64,000 nucleotides of DNA from Meira nashicola (lineage: Eukaryota; Basidiomycota; Exobasidiomycetes; Exobasidiales; Brachybasidiaceae), in the NCBI GenBank assembly GCA_001600355.1, contig BCJU01000002.1:248001-312000 (forward strand). The letters are read 5' to 3'. The position numbers and the translations under genes were made by a program. Shown one piece after another: positions 38,621-47,752 of this stretch (positions within the stretch are counted from its first letter, which is position 1; every line of letters begins with the position of its first letter). The notes under the pieces were generated by a model. It was not told the DNA's origin. It saw only the letters and a program-made list of their open reading frames with translations, and did not search any database.

Positions 38621-38939
38621 AAATGTGATGGTGTATAGTAAGAAGAGAGATTTCTTCTTATCTTAGCGTATCAAATCAGTTTTTTCACTTTTTCGTGTTT
38701 TGGGGTTCACGCCCGCATGCAGACAGAAGAAGAACCTAAATTTTGTCTGACTCGGAAAGCTAAATAGCACTGTGGTGTTGGCTTCTTCCGAGTTTTAACG
38801 CGTATAATAAAATTGAGTTTAACTGAATTGCATTGAAATGATGTGTAGAAAGCAGAGAATAACATTAAAGGAAAGCACATGCATGAAAATGAAAGGATGA
38901 AGTCAATTTATCGTCCAATCTGAAAAGAAACTTTGTTGC
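38583..38939. other. Intergenic between ARG1 and the aspartic protease
   Basis: 357 nt holding the ARG1 promoter (with the GT repeat at its left end) and the 3' flank of the protease gene. No ORF seen. Confidence 0.5.
38595..38620. repeat. (GT)13 dinucleotide repeat at the ARG1 start
   Basis: 26 nt of pure GT on the plus strand, so CA on the ARG1 strand, ending 12 nt before the ARG1 ATG. It lies in the promoter or 5' leader and is likely to vary in length between strains. Confidence 0.95.
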
Positions 38940-40643
38940 TTAGAATGCAATAACCATTCCACAAATAAAAGCAAATAACATTGTCGTTAGACCAACAAGT
39001 TGATTAGAAACTGATTTTGTACTGGAACTTGAGAAAGAACCTTGATTGTTTGAATCAGCTCCGCTTGCAGGTGTAAGAGAAGGTGAAGAAGCTGAAACAC
39101 TGCCTGCTGCACTTGGAGAAGGTAAACCTGAACCTGCAGCCAACGAAGAGCCACTTGAACCAGAAAGGATTGAGCTAAACAAAGGAGGAAGACCACCACC
39201 TCCACCAGAAGATGAAGATGCAGAAGCAGCGGCTGTATTTGTTCCAACTTGAACGGCTCCAGAAGTAGTAGAAGCAGTTTGTGCTGCATCTCCTTTCAAA
39301 GAGGCAAAACCGACAGCGGCAGGAGAATATTGATAAACACTGAAAACGTTTTTAAGGAAAACATCTCCAACGATAAATCCAGGTGCTCCACTTCCAAGGT
39401 CAGATCCTAAAATACCACCAAGACAATTCGTTCCTCTTGAATCAAGTGCACCGGCATTCATATCAGCAGAATTGATGGCATATTGTTGACCGCCAAATGT
39501 TAATGAAATATTAACGCTTGATGAACATGGGATCGAATACATTCCTTGACTACTGGAGCTAAACAATCCACTGCTAACTGGATTTGCGCCTGGAATTGAT
39601 TGATAAATTTCATCGGCAACACTTGGAGGTGCAATGATCAATGTTGTACCTGTATCAATAGCAGAAGTACCATCTCCGTTAATATTTCCATTTTGACCGT
39701 TTACGCTAAGTGCTTGTAATGGAATTGTCCAATAACCTTCTTGACCAGAAAGGTTAACGTAATTGATATTACCTGAATATTGATTTTGATCAATTTCACC
39801 TAAAGTGAAAACACCTCCGGGTGAAATCTGTGAACTTGATCTTGCTGTTCTTACATTACGTGCCAATTGGAAAGTGAATGCGTTTGTTTTGAGCTTATTT
39901 TGTTCGACTAAAACTTGCCAAAATGGTGTTGCTCGTGATTGTGCAAGTGATTGGAAACCCATTCCCATAATACCGGAAGTTGGTGCTTGTAAACTTTGAG
40001 ATGCTAATTGGGTAGCAACGGCAAATGTTTGAGAATCAACTGTATATCCAGCCAAAGAAACTGTATCAGCAGACAAAGTTCCTTTTACTGCACCTGTACC
40101 ATAAGTGATTTGGAAAGGATTAGAGGATGATTTGTATGTGCTAGATGCTCCAGGGTTAAATAGTGCGGATCCATCACATTGAGAACTTGAACATTCTGTA
40201 TCCACCAACCAGAAATCAGCACTACCGGTATCAAGAATAACGTTGAAATTTTGTTTTGGCGTACCTACACTAACTTGAGCAAAGTAAAAGTTATCTTGTC
40301 CGTAATCTGACATTCCGATTATTTGACGTTTTTCAAGCATTTGATTACGTTTTTCTTTTGCTTCTTCTGTCTTTCCCCATTTTGCTAAAACGTAATCCAT
40401 TTGACCTTTAGCAAATGCAAAAGTTTCATCAGGATTACTGAAATCACGCTTTGAATTACGATACATTGGAATTTTTATACTTCCACCTTCGTTATCCAAA
40501 GCACGAGCGGTGAGTTCATCACGACTGAAGCTAGCTCCGAATTGATGATAAGTGTTAAAGTGACTATCTTGTGGCAAAACGATTGCATTTGCCGTCACGG
40601 CTGCACCGAGAACGGTTAATGCTGATCCCAAAAATACTTTCAT
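38940..40643 (-). CDS. Secreted, GPI-type aspartic protease (pepsin family A1, yapsin-like)
   Basis: A single exon of 567 residues. A signal peptide (1-20) is followed by a propeptide ending at a Kex2-type KR (residues 105-106, MLEKR). The two catalytic motifs are DTGS at 138 and DTGT at 330; the flap Tyr lies in ITYGTGAVKGT (about 181). The tail from ~460 is Ser/Gly/Ala-rich and ends in a hydrophobic segment (LVGLTTMLFAFICGMVIAF), a GPI signal. Such enzymes process cell-wall or secreted proteins at the surface. All catalytic features are intact. Confidence 0.93.
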   Translation of the reverse strand: MKVFLGSALTVLGAAVTANAIVLPQDSHFNTYHQFGASFSRDELTARALDNEGGSIKIPMYRNSKRDFSNPDETFAFAKGQMDYVLAKWGKTEEAKEKRNQMLEKRQIIGMSDYGQDNFYFAQVSVGTPKQNFNVILDTGSADFWLVDTECSSSQCDGSALFNPGASSTYKSSSNPFQITYGTGAVKGTLSADTVSLAGYTVDSQTFAVATQLASQSLQAPTSGIMGMGFQSLAQSRATPFWQVLVEQNKLKTNAFTFQLARNVRTARSSSQISPGGVFTLGEIDQNQYSGNINYVNLSGQEGYWTIPLQALSVNGQNGNINGDGTSAIDTGTTLIIAPPSVADEIYQSIPGANPVSSGLFSSSSQGMYSIPCSSSVNISLTFGGQQYAINSADMNAGALDSRGTNCLGGILGSDLGSGAPGFIVGDVFLKNVFSVYQYSPAAVGFASLKGDAAQTASTTSGAVQVGTNTAAASASSSSGGGGGLPPLFSSILSGSSGSSLAAGSGLPSPSAAGSVSASSPSLTPASGADSNNQGSFSSSSTKSVSNQLVGLTTMLFAFICGMVIAF

Positions 40644-41433
40644 TTTGGCTGAAACAAGATGACTAGGTGGTGGTGGCGAGAGAGTGGGACAATCTTACTA
40701 AAATGCAAGATCTTTTTTCGTCTTTTGAGTGGAGATCTCATCCTAATCAAGTCCCGCTTTTTTTCCACTGAACAAACATTCTATAGCACTGCATCTCGAT
40801 TAATACATGTTCAAGTGCATATATTCAAACGGATGTAAAAGCCGTGGATGAATGCATCTTAATCATAAGATCAGAAGAAACATGCAACAATTTATTCCCC
40901 TTTTGTGTGTGCGTATGTGTGAACTGAAAGCGGGAACAATTGCACAGGCACATGGTACTGCATATTCTTCCAAGATGGTTCTCATGCATACAAAAGTGCA
41001 TTTATCCACTCTTTTCTTTCTACAGGCTTTATGGCGTAATGCCGAATTTATTACGCACTCCGCTTGCTTCCTTGCCGATTTCAATACAAAAATAAATTTG
41101 ACACAGCCATGCGTGTATGCATTTGTTAATCAATTCTCCACTTTGTCAGTTTAAGTGTAATTGCACCCCCCTTTTGGCTTTAATGAATTTCTTTAGACAA
41201 TTGGCTAACACGCGCTTGGCAGTTCCTTTCGGCCGATGGAAGGAGGTCTTTTTTGCTTGATTGCTTACATAACTTGCATTTTTTAAATTTTTAATTCATG
41301 CAAGCAACAAACACATTTGCATTCTTCCTTTTTTTTTCTTGTATATTAGCGTATCACCTGTCAAAATTTTTTGCATCTTTTCTTTTAAAGAATTCATTGC
41401 CATCACCGATTGAATTTGGCAAAAAGAGTAAAT
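40644..41433. other. Divergent promoter, aspartic protease/ENP1
   Basis: 790 nt. Notable pieces: T-rich tracts, AAATTTTTAATTC near 41287, and AAAATTTTTT at 41363-41372 about 60 nt before the ENP1 ATG. A 100-codon frame at 40852-41154 has no family resemblance and is probably chance. Confidence 0.45.
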
Positions 41434-42987
41434 ATGCCGAAAGCTCCTTCTTCAACTAGAGGAAAGAAGGTAGGCGGAAATGGAAGGAGTAATAACAATA
41501 ATGCATTCAGACATGACCCTCTCGGTGCGCAAATGCAAGCTGATGAAATGACATCAAAATTTGGCACTGTTTCTGCTCCAGGAAGAAGGAACAAACAAAA
41601 GTTGAATGAGAAAGAAAACGGAGAAACAGGCGTTGGAGAAACAGATGAACCTTCTTTAAGGATAACGGGAGCAAAAGCAGGTCAATTCATCGACCCAAAA
41701 TTGAGTAGAAATATTTTACGATTAGCAAGAGAACAACAACAAGAGATAGAAGCAGAAGAAGCACAAGCTGGATTAACCGAAGCAGAAGCAAATGGCAAAA
41801 CAGATTTCAGAAATCAATCAAAAATCACTCTCGATGACTCAGACGAAGAAGATTTCGAAGGTGAAGATGATGACGGGGAATTGGGCTCAGATATGGAAGA
41901 TGGAGGAGGACAAGGCGAAGAAGCATATGAAGAGCTAGAAATTGATCCAGAAGATGCCAAATGGATGGATAAGTTCGCAGAGAATGATCAAGATAATGGA
42001 AGACCTAGTGCATCAGGCGGAGGTAATAAGACTTTAGCAGATTTGATTATGGAAAAGATTGAAGCAGCTGAAAGGCAAAATGCACAAGGCGGAATACATG
42101 AAAAAGCAGCAAGGGGAGCTGAAGGTGGTGATATGCCCATGCCACCAGGTATAAATCCAAAAGTGATTGAAGTGTATACTAAAGTAGGCGAACTTTTATC
42201 AAGATACAAATCAGGTCCTTTGCCCAAAGCATTCAAAATTATTCCTTCTTTGCCTGCTTGGGAAAATATTCTTTATATCACCAATCCTCCTACATGGACA
42301 CCACATGCCACCTTGGCAGCAACTAGAATCTTTGTTTCGAATTTAAAAGCACATCAAACGCAAAAGTTTTTTGAGCTTGTTTTATTGGACAAGATTCGAG
42401 ATGAAATTGCAGAAACGGGAAAAGCAAGTTACCAAACGTATGAAGCAATCAAAAAAGCATTATTCAAACCTGCAGCTTTCTTCAAAGGTGTTCTTTTTCC
42501 ATTATGCGAAACAGGATGTACTCTCAAAGAGGCAGCAATCATTTCCAGTGTTTTGACTAGAGTTTCAATTCCAATCTTGCATTCTGCTGCTGCTTTGTTA
42601 CGTTTAGCAGAGATGCATTATGCAGGTCCAACTTCTTTATTCATTCGAGTTCTATTGGATAAAAAGTATGCTTTACCTTATAAAGTAGTCGATGCGCTTG
42701 TTTTCCATTTCTTGCGTTTTGCCGATCCGACGATGGGCGTTGAAAGGGTTGAAGGAGGTGGAAGAAGGATGCCAGTTTTATGGCATCAAAGTTTGTTAGT
42801 CTTTAGTCAAAGGTACAAACAAGATCTTACACCCGATCAAAAAGCTGCTTTAATCGATCTTTTACGTGTCCAATGGCATGACGGAATCAGTCCAGAAGTA
42901 AGACGTGAATTAAACAGCGGAAAGGCAAGAGGAGAGATGCTCGATGAACCTGTAGATGAAGACGATGATGATATGATGTCAGTCTAA
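41434..42987 (+). CDS. ENP1: ENP1/bystin, 40S biogenesis factor
   Basis: A single exon of 517 residues from ATG 41434 (MPKAPSSTRGKK; the frame is open to a TTG 24 nt upstream). The N-terminal half is charged (DDSDEEDFEGEDDDGELGSDMED). The bystin domain runs from ~240: YTKVGELLSRYKSGPLPKAFKIIPSLPAWENILYIT, WTPHATLAATRIFVSNLKAHQTQKFFELVLLDKIRDE, LYKALKKALFKPAAFFKG-like sequence, FPLCETGCTLKEAAIISSVL and VLLDKKYALPYKVVDALVFHFLRF. ENP1 joins pre-40S particles and helps process 20S rRNA. The AAAATTTTTT promoter element is shared with NOB1/UTP18. Confidence 0.96.
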   Translation: MPKAPSSTRGKKVGGNGRSNNNNAFRHDPLGAQMQADEMTSKFGTVSAPGRRNKQKLNEKENGETGVGETDEPSLRITGAKAGQFIDPKLSRNILRLAREQQQEIEAEEAQAGLTEAEANGKTDFRNQSKITLDDSDEEDFEGEDDDGELGSDMEDGGGQGEEAYEELEIDPEDAKWMDKFAENDQDNGRPSASGGGNKTLADLIMEKIEAAERQNAQGGIHEKAARGAEGGDMPMPPGINPKVIEVYTKVGELLSRYKSGPLPKAFKIIPSLPAWENILYITNPPTWTPHATLAATRIFVSNLKAHQTQKFFELVLLDKIRDEIAETGKASYQTYEAIKKALFKPAAFFKGVLFPLCETGCTLKEAAIISSVLTRVSIPILHSAAALLRLAEMHYAGPTSLFIRVLLDKKYALPYKVVDALVFHFLRFADPTMGVERVEGGGRRMPVLWHQSLLVFSQRYKQDLTPDQKAALIDLLRVQWHDGISPEVRRELNSGKARGEMLDEPVDEDDDDMMSV

Positions 42988-43161
42988 ATAATTGTATAAT
43001 AAAATGTATTACTCATCAAAGTAGAATGTTATTTCGCCTGACAAATATTGTTATCTAGCCCATCGGAAGTGTACAAGCACTTGTCTAATTTTTGGTTTAT
43101 ATTTTATAAAATCTCGCACGGTAGCACAAATACGCACGCATAGCTCAGCGGCTTGTGATGT

Positions 43162-43297
43162 GCCAACATCGCGTAGTTGGTCATCGCGTGGGGTTTAAGC
43201 CTCAGGACACTACACTTCGGGCGGTTCACCAGAGCTGCGATAGAAGTTTTAATTCCCATACCGTCAGGTATCCTGAGTTCGAATCTCAGTGTTGGCA
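43162..43297 (+). tRNA. tRNA-Leu (anticodon TAA), with 53-nt intron
   Basis: The acceptor GCCAACA (43162) pairs with TGTTGGC (discriminator A at 43297). The D stem is GCG/CGC with the TAGTTGGTCAT loop. The anticodon stem TGGGG pairs with TCCCA; loop TTTAAG gives TAA, followed by an intron at 43200-43252. A long variable arm (TACC-GTCA-GGTA), the mark of leucine tRNAs, and a T arm CTGAG-TTCGAAT-CTCAG complete it. The mature length is 83 nt. A T9 run at 43322-43330 is a strong Pol III terminator. Confidence 0.93.
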
Positions 43298-43321
43298 GAT
43301 CACGCTGATCACAGTGCAATC

Positions 43322-43330
43322 TTTTTTTTT
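43322..43330 (+). terminator. Pol III terminator of tRNA-Leu
   Basis: Nine T residues, starting 25 nt after the tRNA 3' end. Confidence 0.8.
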
Positions 43331-43442
43331 GCCGAATAATAATACAAACAAGGTTTAGGGTCGAATGACGATGATATTACAGGATTAATGACAATTGTGC
43401 TCTACAGTACATTGCAAATAAATGATTAAATGTGAAAAAGTT

Positions 43443-43772
43443 TTATTTCGTCTTGGAATCTTTCAAATTAGCTTGAAGTGCTTCTTGTAAATGTTTCCTT
43501 GCTTCTTCTCCACTGATGACGTTAGATTTGTTTGTAGTTGAAGATTGTTTGACTGCTTTTACGTTTGATTCAATTTGACTTATCTTGTTCGGATCATCAT
43601 TTACACCACCTCCAATTCCTCCTTTCACTCCTGCTTGTGCAATTTTAGGATCATATGTACCTCTTGAATCAATTGCATATTGTTTTATCAAAGGATCAAA
43701 GATGTAAACTCCACTTGTTACACCTACGAATGTTACGAGTAAAAGTGGAACAATTCTTTGACGATATGACAT
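43443..43772 (-). CDS. Small single-pass membrane protein, possibly mitochondrial (Ecm19-like)
   Basis: A single exon of 109 residues. Residues 1-30 contain a positively charged start (MSYRQR) and one hydrophobic segment (IVPLLLVTFVGVTSGVYIF), then FDPLIKQYAIDSRGTYDP. The rest is polar and Gly/Lys/Gln-rich. The short charged lead, single helix and YxFxPL motif suggest an inner-membrane protein such as the fungal Ecm19 family, but this rests on overall look only. It is divergent from NFU1 across 243 nt, which hints at a shared mitochondrial role. Confidence 0.55.
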   Translation of the reverse strand: MSYRQRIVPLLLVTFVGVTSGVYIFDPLIKQYAIDSRGTYDPKIAQAGVKGGIGGGVNDDPNKISQIESNVKAVKQSSTTNKSNVISGEEARKHLQEALQANLKDSKTK

Positions 43773-44015
43773 CTTGCGTGTTCTTGGTTGAAAGGAAGAA
43801 ACCTAATAAAAACGTGGAGGTTGCTTAGGGTTTGATAAGATTGATTTTTCTTTTTTCGCGCTAAACCCATGTGACATGGAAAAAGCCAATTATCTCCGGG
43901 CTAATGCAAATTTATAATATATTTTGAAGTCTAAGGACGCGATACAACTTCAACTTCCGAACACCAACCACGATTCCTAATCAATTGCTCATAGGAATAC
44001 ACATACAAAGTAAAG

Positions 44016-44939
44016 ATGTCGTTCGTAAAGCAATCCGCACAATCAATGCGTACAGCACAATCATCTTCTAAAGTATTGCAACAATTTTGCTCTGCCCGTC
44101 CGTCAAGATATGCTATTGCCACACAGTGCTCTAATTCATCACGTAGTTTTAACACTTCAGCAAGTAGACGAGACTTACGTTCAAATGCTCGTGCGGTCAA
44201 TTCGAGAATAAATTGGATGCAAAATTCATCACCTTTGACATTTTCACAACAAAAGAGATCGATATTCATTCAAACCGAATCAACGCCCAATGAAGATTCA
44301 CTAAAGTTCTTGCCAGGACAATCTGTAATGTCAAATGGAACGGCGGAATTTCTCGATACACGTTCATCAATGACATCACCTTTAGCAAAAACGTTATTCG
44401 GAATTAAAGGTGTAAAAGGTGTTTTTTATGGACCGGATTTTGTTACAGTTTCGAAAGATAGTGATTCTCATTGGAATTTATTAAAACCCGAAATTTATGC
44501 TTCAATTATGGAATTCTTTTCTTCAGGACAAGAATTGTTCCCTGATCCAAACAGTCAACAAGGCGCTTCTGATACCGTCATCTTGGATACTGATTCAGAA
44601 ACAGTTGCAATGATCAAAGAACTTCTCGAAACCCGTGTCAGACCTGCGATTCAGGAAGATGGTGGAGATATTGAGTATCGCGGATTCGGAGAAGATACAG
44701 ACGGTATCGTCCGACTAAAGCTAAAGGGCTCTTGTCGTGGTTGTGATTCAAGTACTGTTACACTGAAAAGCGGAATTGAAAGAATGTTGATGCATTACAT
44801 TCCAGAAGTCAAATCAGTCGAACAAGTTTTGGATCCTGAAGAGGAGGTACAATTGGCCGAATTCGCAAAATTGGAAGCAAGACTAGAAAAAGAGAGGAAA
44901 CAGAGAGACGCTGAACGTGATTTGGGCTTCTCACCTTAA
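44016..44939 (+). CDS. NFU1: NFU1, mitochondrial Fe-S cluster carrier
   Basis: A single exon of 307 residues. A presequence of ~80 residues (rich in Ser, Arg, Gln) precedes the Nfu N-domain (IFIQTESTPNEDSLKFLPGQSVM; SPLAKTLFGIKGVKGVFYGPDFVTVSK). The NifU-like domain has the cluster-binding CxxC, Cys240 and Cys243 (KLKGSCRGCDSSTVTLKSGIE), with RPAIQEDGGDIEYRGF before it. NFU1 passes [4Fe-4S] clusters to lipoyl synthase and complex II. A charged helix of about 30 residues after the domain (EVQLAEFAKLEARLEKERKQ) is an extension not expected in the core family. ISA1 and BOL1, its pathway partners, lie in the same window. Confidence 0.96.
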   Translation: MSFVKQSAQSMRTAQSSSKVLQQFCSARPSRYAIATQCSNSSRSFNTSASRRDLRSNARAVNSRINWMQNSSPLTFSQQKRSIFIQTESTPNEDSLKFLPGQSVMSNGTAEFLDTRSSMTSPLAKTLFGIKGVKGVFYGPDFVTVSKDSDSHWNLLKPEIYASIMEFFSSGQELFPDPNSQQGASDTVILDTDSETVAMIKELLETRVRPAIQEDGGDIEYRGFGEDTDGIVRLKLKGSCRGCDSSTVTLKSGIERMLMHYIPEVKSVEQVLDPEEEVQLAEFAKLEARLEKERKQRDAERDLGFSP

Positions 44940-45003
44940 AATAAAATGCATTAATGATATAAATTACAGTGTTAAGGAAGTATGTACAAGTCTGATGATA
45001 AGA

Positions 45004-46060
45004 TTAAGCAGCGCTCTTTTTGGACTTTTTGCTCTTCTTTGGGGAAGATGAAGAATTTGCATCAACATCTTTTTCAAGCTTGGCCTTCTTTGGTTTCTTT
45101 TCTTCGCTGTCAATCGTTTCTTCCTCTAAGTTTCGCGAGCCAGCTGGACTGAAGAAACCCTTTAATTTGTCCCATGGTTGTGCCCTTTGTCTTTTGGCGC
45201 CTGCACTGATTGCTGTCGTTTGTCCGTTTGTGTTTAAATCTTTGGCAACTTTCTTCGGATCTGCGTCAGATGAACCTGTCATATCGTTAGATTGAACTGG
45301 AGTTTCAATAACAAGTTGCATATATTGACTAATTTTGACCGGAGCAAGTGCATATTGTCCATCTGAATCTCGATCGGGCAACATAACATGTAATGATTCC
45401 ATTTCTTCATTAGCAAGCAAATTGTTCGTTTTATCGCCATCTTCTTCTAAACCAGCATTTCCACCAGCCATTGCGATTAATTGTGTTTTTGCATCTTGTG
45501 TTTTTGATTCATCTTGCTTTGAACTTGTCTTTCGGTTCTGTAGTAGATACTTTTGTTGGTATGATTTATTCGAATCTCCTCTTCCCGCCCGTTCGATCAC
45601 AAGATGGGCTAAAGGTGCATTCGGATCTTGTTCTGACGGTAGACCTATTGATAATCCGTCTAATTGAGCAGGTGAAATCTGTTAAGGGGAATATTGTAGG
45701 GTTAATACCTTGTTGCATACTTTTTACTCCTTTCCTCATATCATATACATACCCCGTCCGGTAATTTTATACACCATACCTGTTTTCCAGACTTCTTTGT
45801 AACAGCATCGTTGGCAAAAGTATCTAACAAATCATCAGAGAAATCTGCCGCTTGATAGCCTTGTGGTGGCTTAAAACTAAGGAAATGGTATTTGTTAGTT
45901 ATAATCAAGATCTCATCCTTCCTCTCTCATTTACTCACGCCTTCTTTTCACCATGCCTTGGTCGAATAATACTCTGTTGTGATGGTTGAACGTCTTTTGA
46001 ACTTTGTTGTGAAACTTCTTCGTTATCGGATAAGATATCCGAAGATGAGTCAGAAGACAT
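45004..46060 (-). CDS. RPA34: RNA polymerase I subunit RPA34 (A34.5)
   Basis: Three exons (45939-46060, 45753-45876, 45004-45678) give 306 residues. Exon 2 carries the diagnostic block: FKPPQGYQAADFSDDLL and GKQVWCIKLPDG. Exon 3 continues with ISPAQLDGLSIGLP and a region that dimerises with A49 in this family. The tail is Lys-rich and alternates with acidic runs (EEKKPKKAKLEKD; KKSKKSKKS), typical of A34.5. The protein aids Pol I elongation and RNA cleavage. Both introns (62 and 74 nt) fit consensus and keep frame. An in-frame ATG at 46147 would add 29 residues. Confidence 0.83.
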
Positions 46061-46295
46061 CTTTCCAGATACAGTCTTAGGCCAGGTGATGATCGAAGTA
46101 TAAATTATATATCCTAATTTTAAGAAGTTTGCATGTCTTGCATACATACAAATCCAAAAAAAAAGTTTTGAAACGCGTCGCTTATATAAACCTCTAGCGC
46201 CCTGTTATGTGCGCCCGCCCGCACGCCTCTAATCAACTTTTTCATTTCTTCTCATCTTATCCTTCATCGCCCATTCTAAGAACACGATAATCAGC

Positions 46296-46765
46296 ATGTT
46301 TGGCGCTTTTAGACCTTCGCCGATCTCTATGGGTGGTCTATTATGGTAAGTGTTGTACAAATTGCTGATTGAAAAGAGTATAGCAAAATCTGATCTCTCC
46401 TTTCACCTTTTTTCTTTTTGTACAATCTAGGAAAAATCCATGGAGAATGTCAGCCGCAAGAAAGTCAAGAGTACGTGAACGTCTTCGTAATGTTGACGAA
46501 GTTATTGCTACAATTCGATCAAGTGGAGTTCAATGTCATTCTTTGGAAAGATTATCTCTCTTACCAACTGAAGCAGAGATGGAAGCTAGAGACAAATATA
46601 CGACATTTAGTAGAAAGGGTAGAGATTTTCGCAAGAGTGTTCATAAAGTGAGTAAATAAGTGCATGATTTCCCTTTTTAAGACAGATATTGATCAATCTA
46701 TTCTCTTTGAACAGGTTCCAAAATTCACTCGGATAACTTTACGTACCAATCCAAGAGGTTTCTAA
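46296..46765 (+). CDS. MRPL31: Mitochondrial large-subunit ribosomal protein mL60 (MRPL31)
   Basis: Three exons (46296-46345, 46431-46647, 46715-46765) give 105 residues. The joined N-terminus is [39 protein letters not shown], a near-perfect family start in which the first intron splits the Trp codon. The middle has EAEMEARDKYTTFSRKGRDFRKSVHKVPK and the end FTRITLRTNPRGF. mL60 is a fungal mitoribosome protein near the exit-tunnel side. Exons of 50 and 51 nt make it hard to find by ORF length. It is head to head with RPA34 across 235 nt. Confidence 0.92.
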
Positions 46766-46857
46766 TGTGCTTTATTCAATCATACCTTTTCATGTTTCTT
46801 TTCCTATCAGCTATATCTATTATGCTAGGATGTGTATAATACAATGTTATAATATAT

Positions 46858-47330
46858 TCACCACGACGATTTACGTACTCCGATCAACTCTCCTGCTCGA
46901 GCTTTAAGTCTGAATTGATACTGAGAAAAAGAAAGAAAGACGAATTGAAGATTAGAGATCCATTCTTGTTCGATGTATGCAAAACACGCAATTCATCACT
47001 TACTCTACAAAGACCAAATTCGGTCAAAATACCTCTTCCCCTTCCTGTTTCAATACATCTCTCTTTCACTTCTACCGGTCTACTACTTGAAGGAAATTGG
47101 TTTAACTGTAATTGCGCTTGATGACGTACTCGGAATGGTAATGTTGTATTGCGTGCCACATACTTGAATGCCCTTCTCAATAATTCATGTGATGTTACAG
47201 ATTGTCTTTTGGTCATATCCCGTCTAGAAGAGTAAAGAATGTTAAATAAAAAATGTCAGAATGAACCTCTTGATGTTTTGTATGTCACAATTCATACTCA
47301 CAAGACGCGGGCATTGGGTCTGAGTGGCAT
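46858..47330 (-). CDS. MRP2: Mitochondrial small-subunit ribosomal protein uS14m (MRP2)
   Basis: Three exons (47302-47330, 47004-47223, 46858-46920) give 103 residues. The spliced protein reads MPLRPNARVLRDMTKRQ, ELLRRAFKYVARNTTLPFRVRHQAQLQLNQFPSSSRP, RCIETGRGRGILTEFGLCRYQFRLKARAGELIGVRKSSW. This is the full uS14 fold ending in the conserved GxRKSSW. Only single cysteines remain in place of the bacterial zinc-finger pairs, as in mitochondrial uS14. The first exon is only 29 nt. Without splicing, the C-terminal quarter would be lost. It is convergent with mL60. Confidence 0.94.
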
Positions 47331-47752
47331 GGCGATCAGTTGAATTCGTGTTGCGGTAACGATGATGAGTAACGATAAAAAATTGGCTTTGCTGCACCTT
47401 CTCTTCCTAAAGGCTTCGAAAATTGGCACGCGTGCAAACCCAGCCAAAAAAAACCCGAGTTCCGTTTCTTGCATATAGTTACAGGCATCAGACCCAATCA
47501 GCTTTAGTCTATTGCACCTTCTCTGTTCGGGTATAAACACGCAAATCATTAGGCTCAATTCACGCCTTTTTTTGCCGCGCAGGGCTGCTTCTGCGCAGCG
47601 CACACTAAACCCCGTCCGCATGACTGAAAGATTTGAATCGAATTGAACAAACAATTCAATCAATCTTGTTGACCATCATCGCATGCAAAGATTAAGCAAA
47701 AACACTGGATTGTAAAGCTTAATAGGATTCATGCAAAGAAGTAGTATACAGT
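47331..47752. other. Divergent promoter, uS14m/ISA1
   Basis: 422 nt between two mitochondrial-protein genes. The uS14m frame stays open upstream for about 110 codons from a TTG at 47663, but no ATG gives a recognisable extension. GC-rich patches lie at 47570-47620 (GCCGCGCAGGGCTGC and GCGCAGCGC). Confidence 0.45.

Noticed and set aside
40852..41154. A 100-codon plus-strand frame before ENP1
   Set aside because: No recognisable domain or codon pattern, and it sits in the divergent promoter region of two well-supported genes.
43141..43161. TAGCTCAGCGGCTTGTGATG as part of a second tRNA
   Set aside because: It looks like a D-arm fragment but has no matching acceptor or T arm; the tRNA-Leu starts at 43162.
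47298..47663. A 121-codon open frame running into the uS14m first exon
   Set aside because: It begins at TTG, has no targeting or family resemblance, and the GTGAGT after MPLRPNARV shows the true first exon to be 29 nt.
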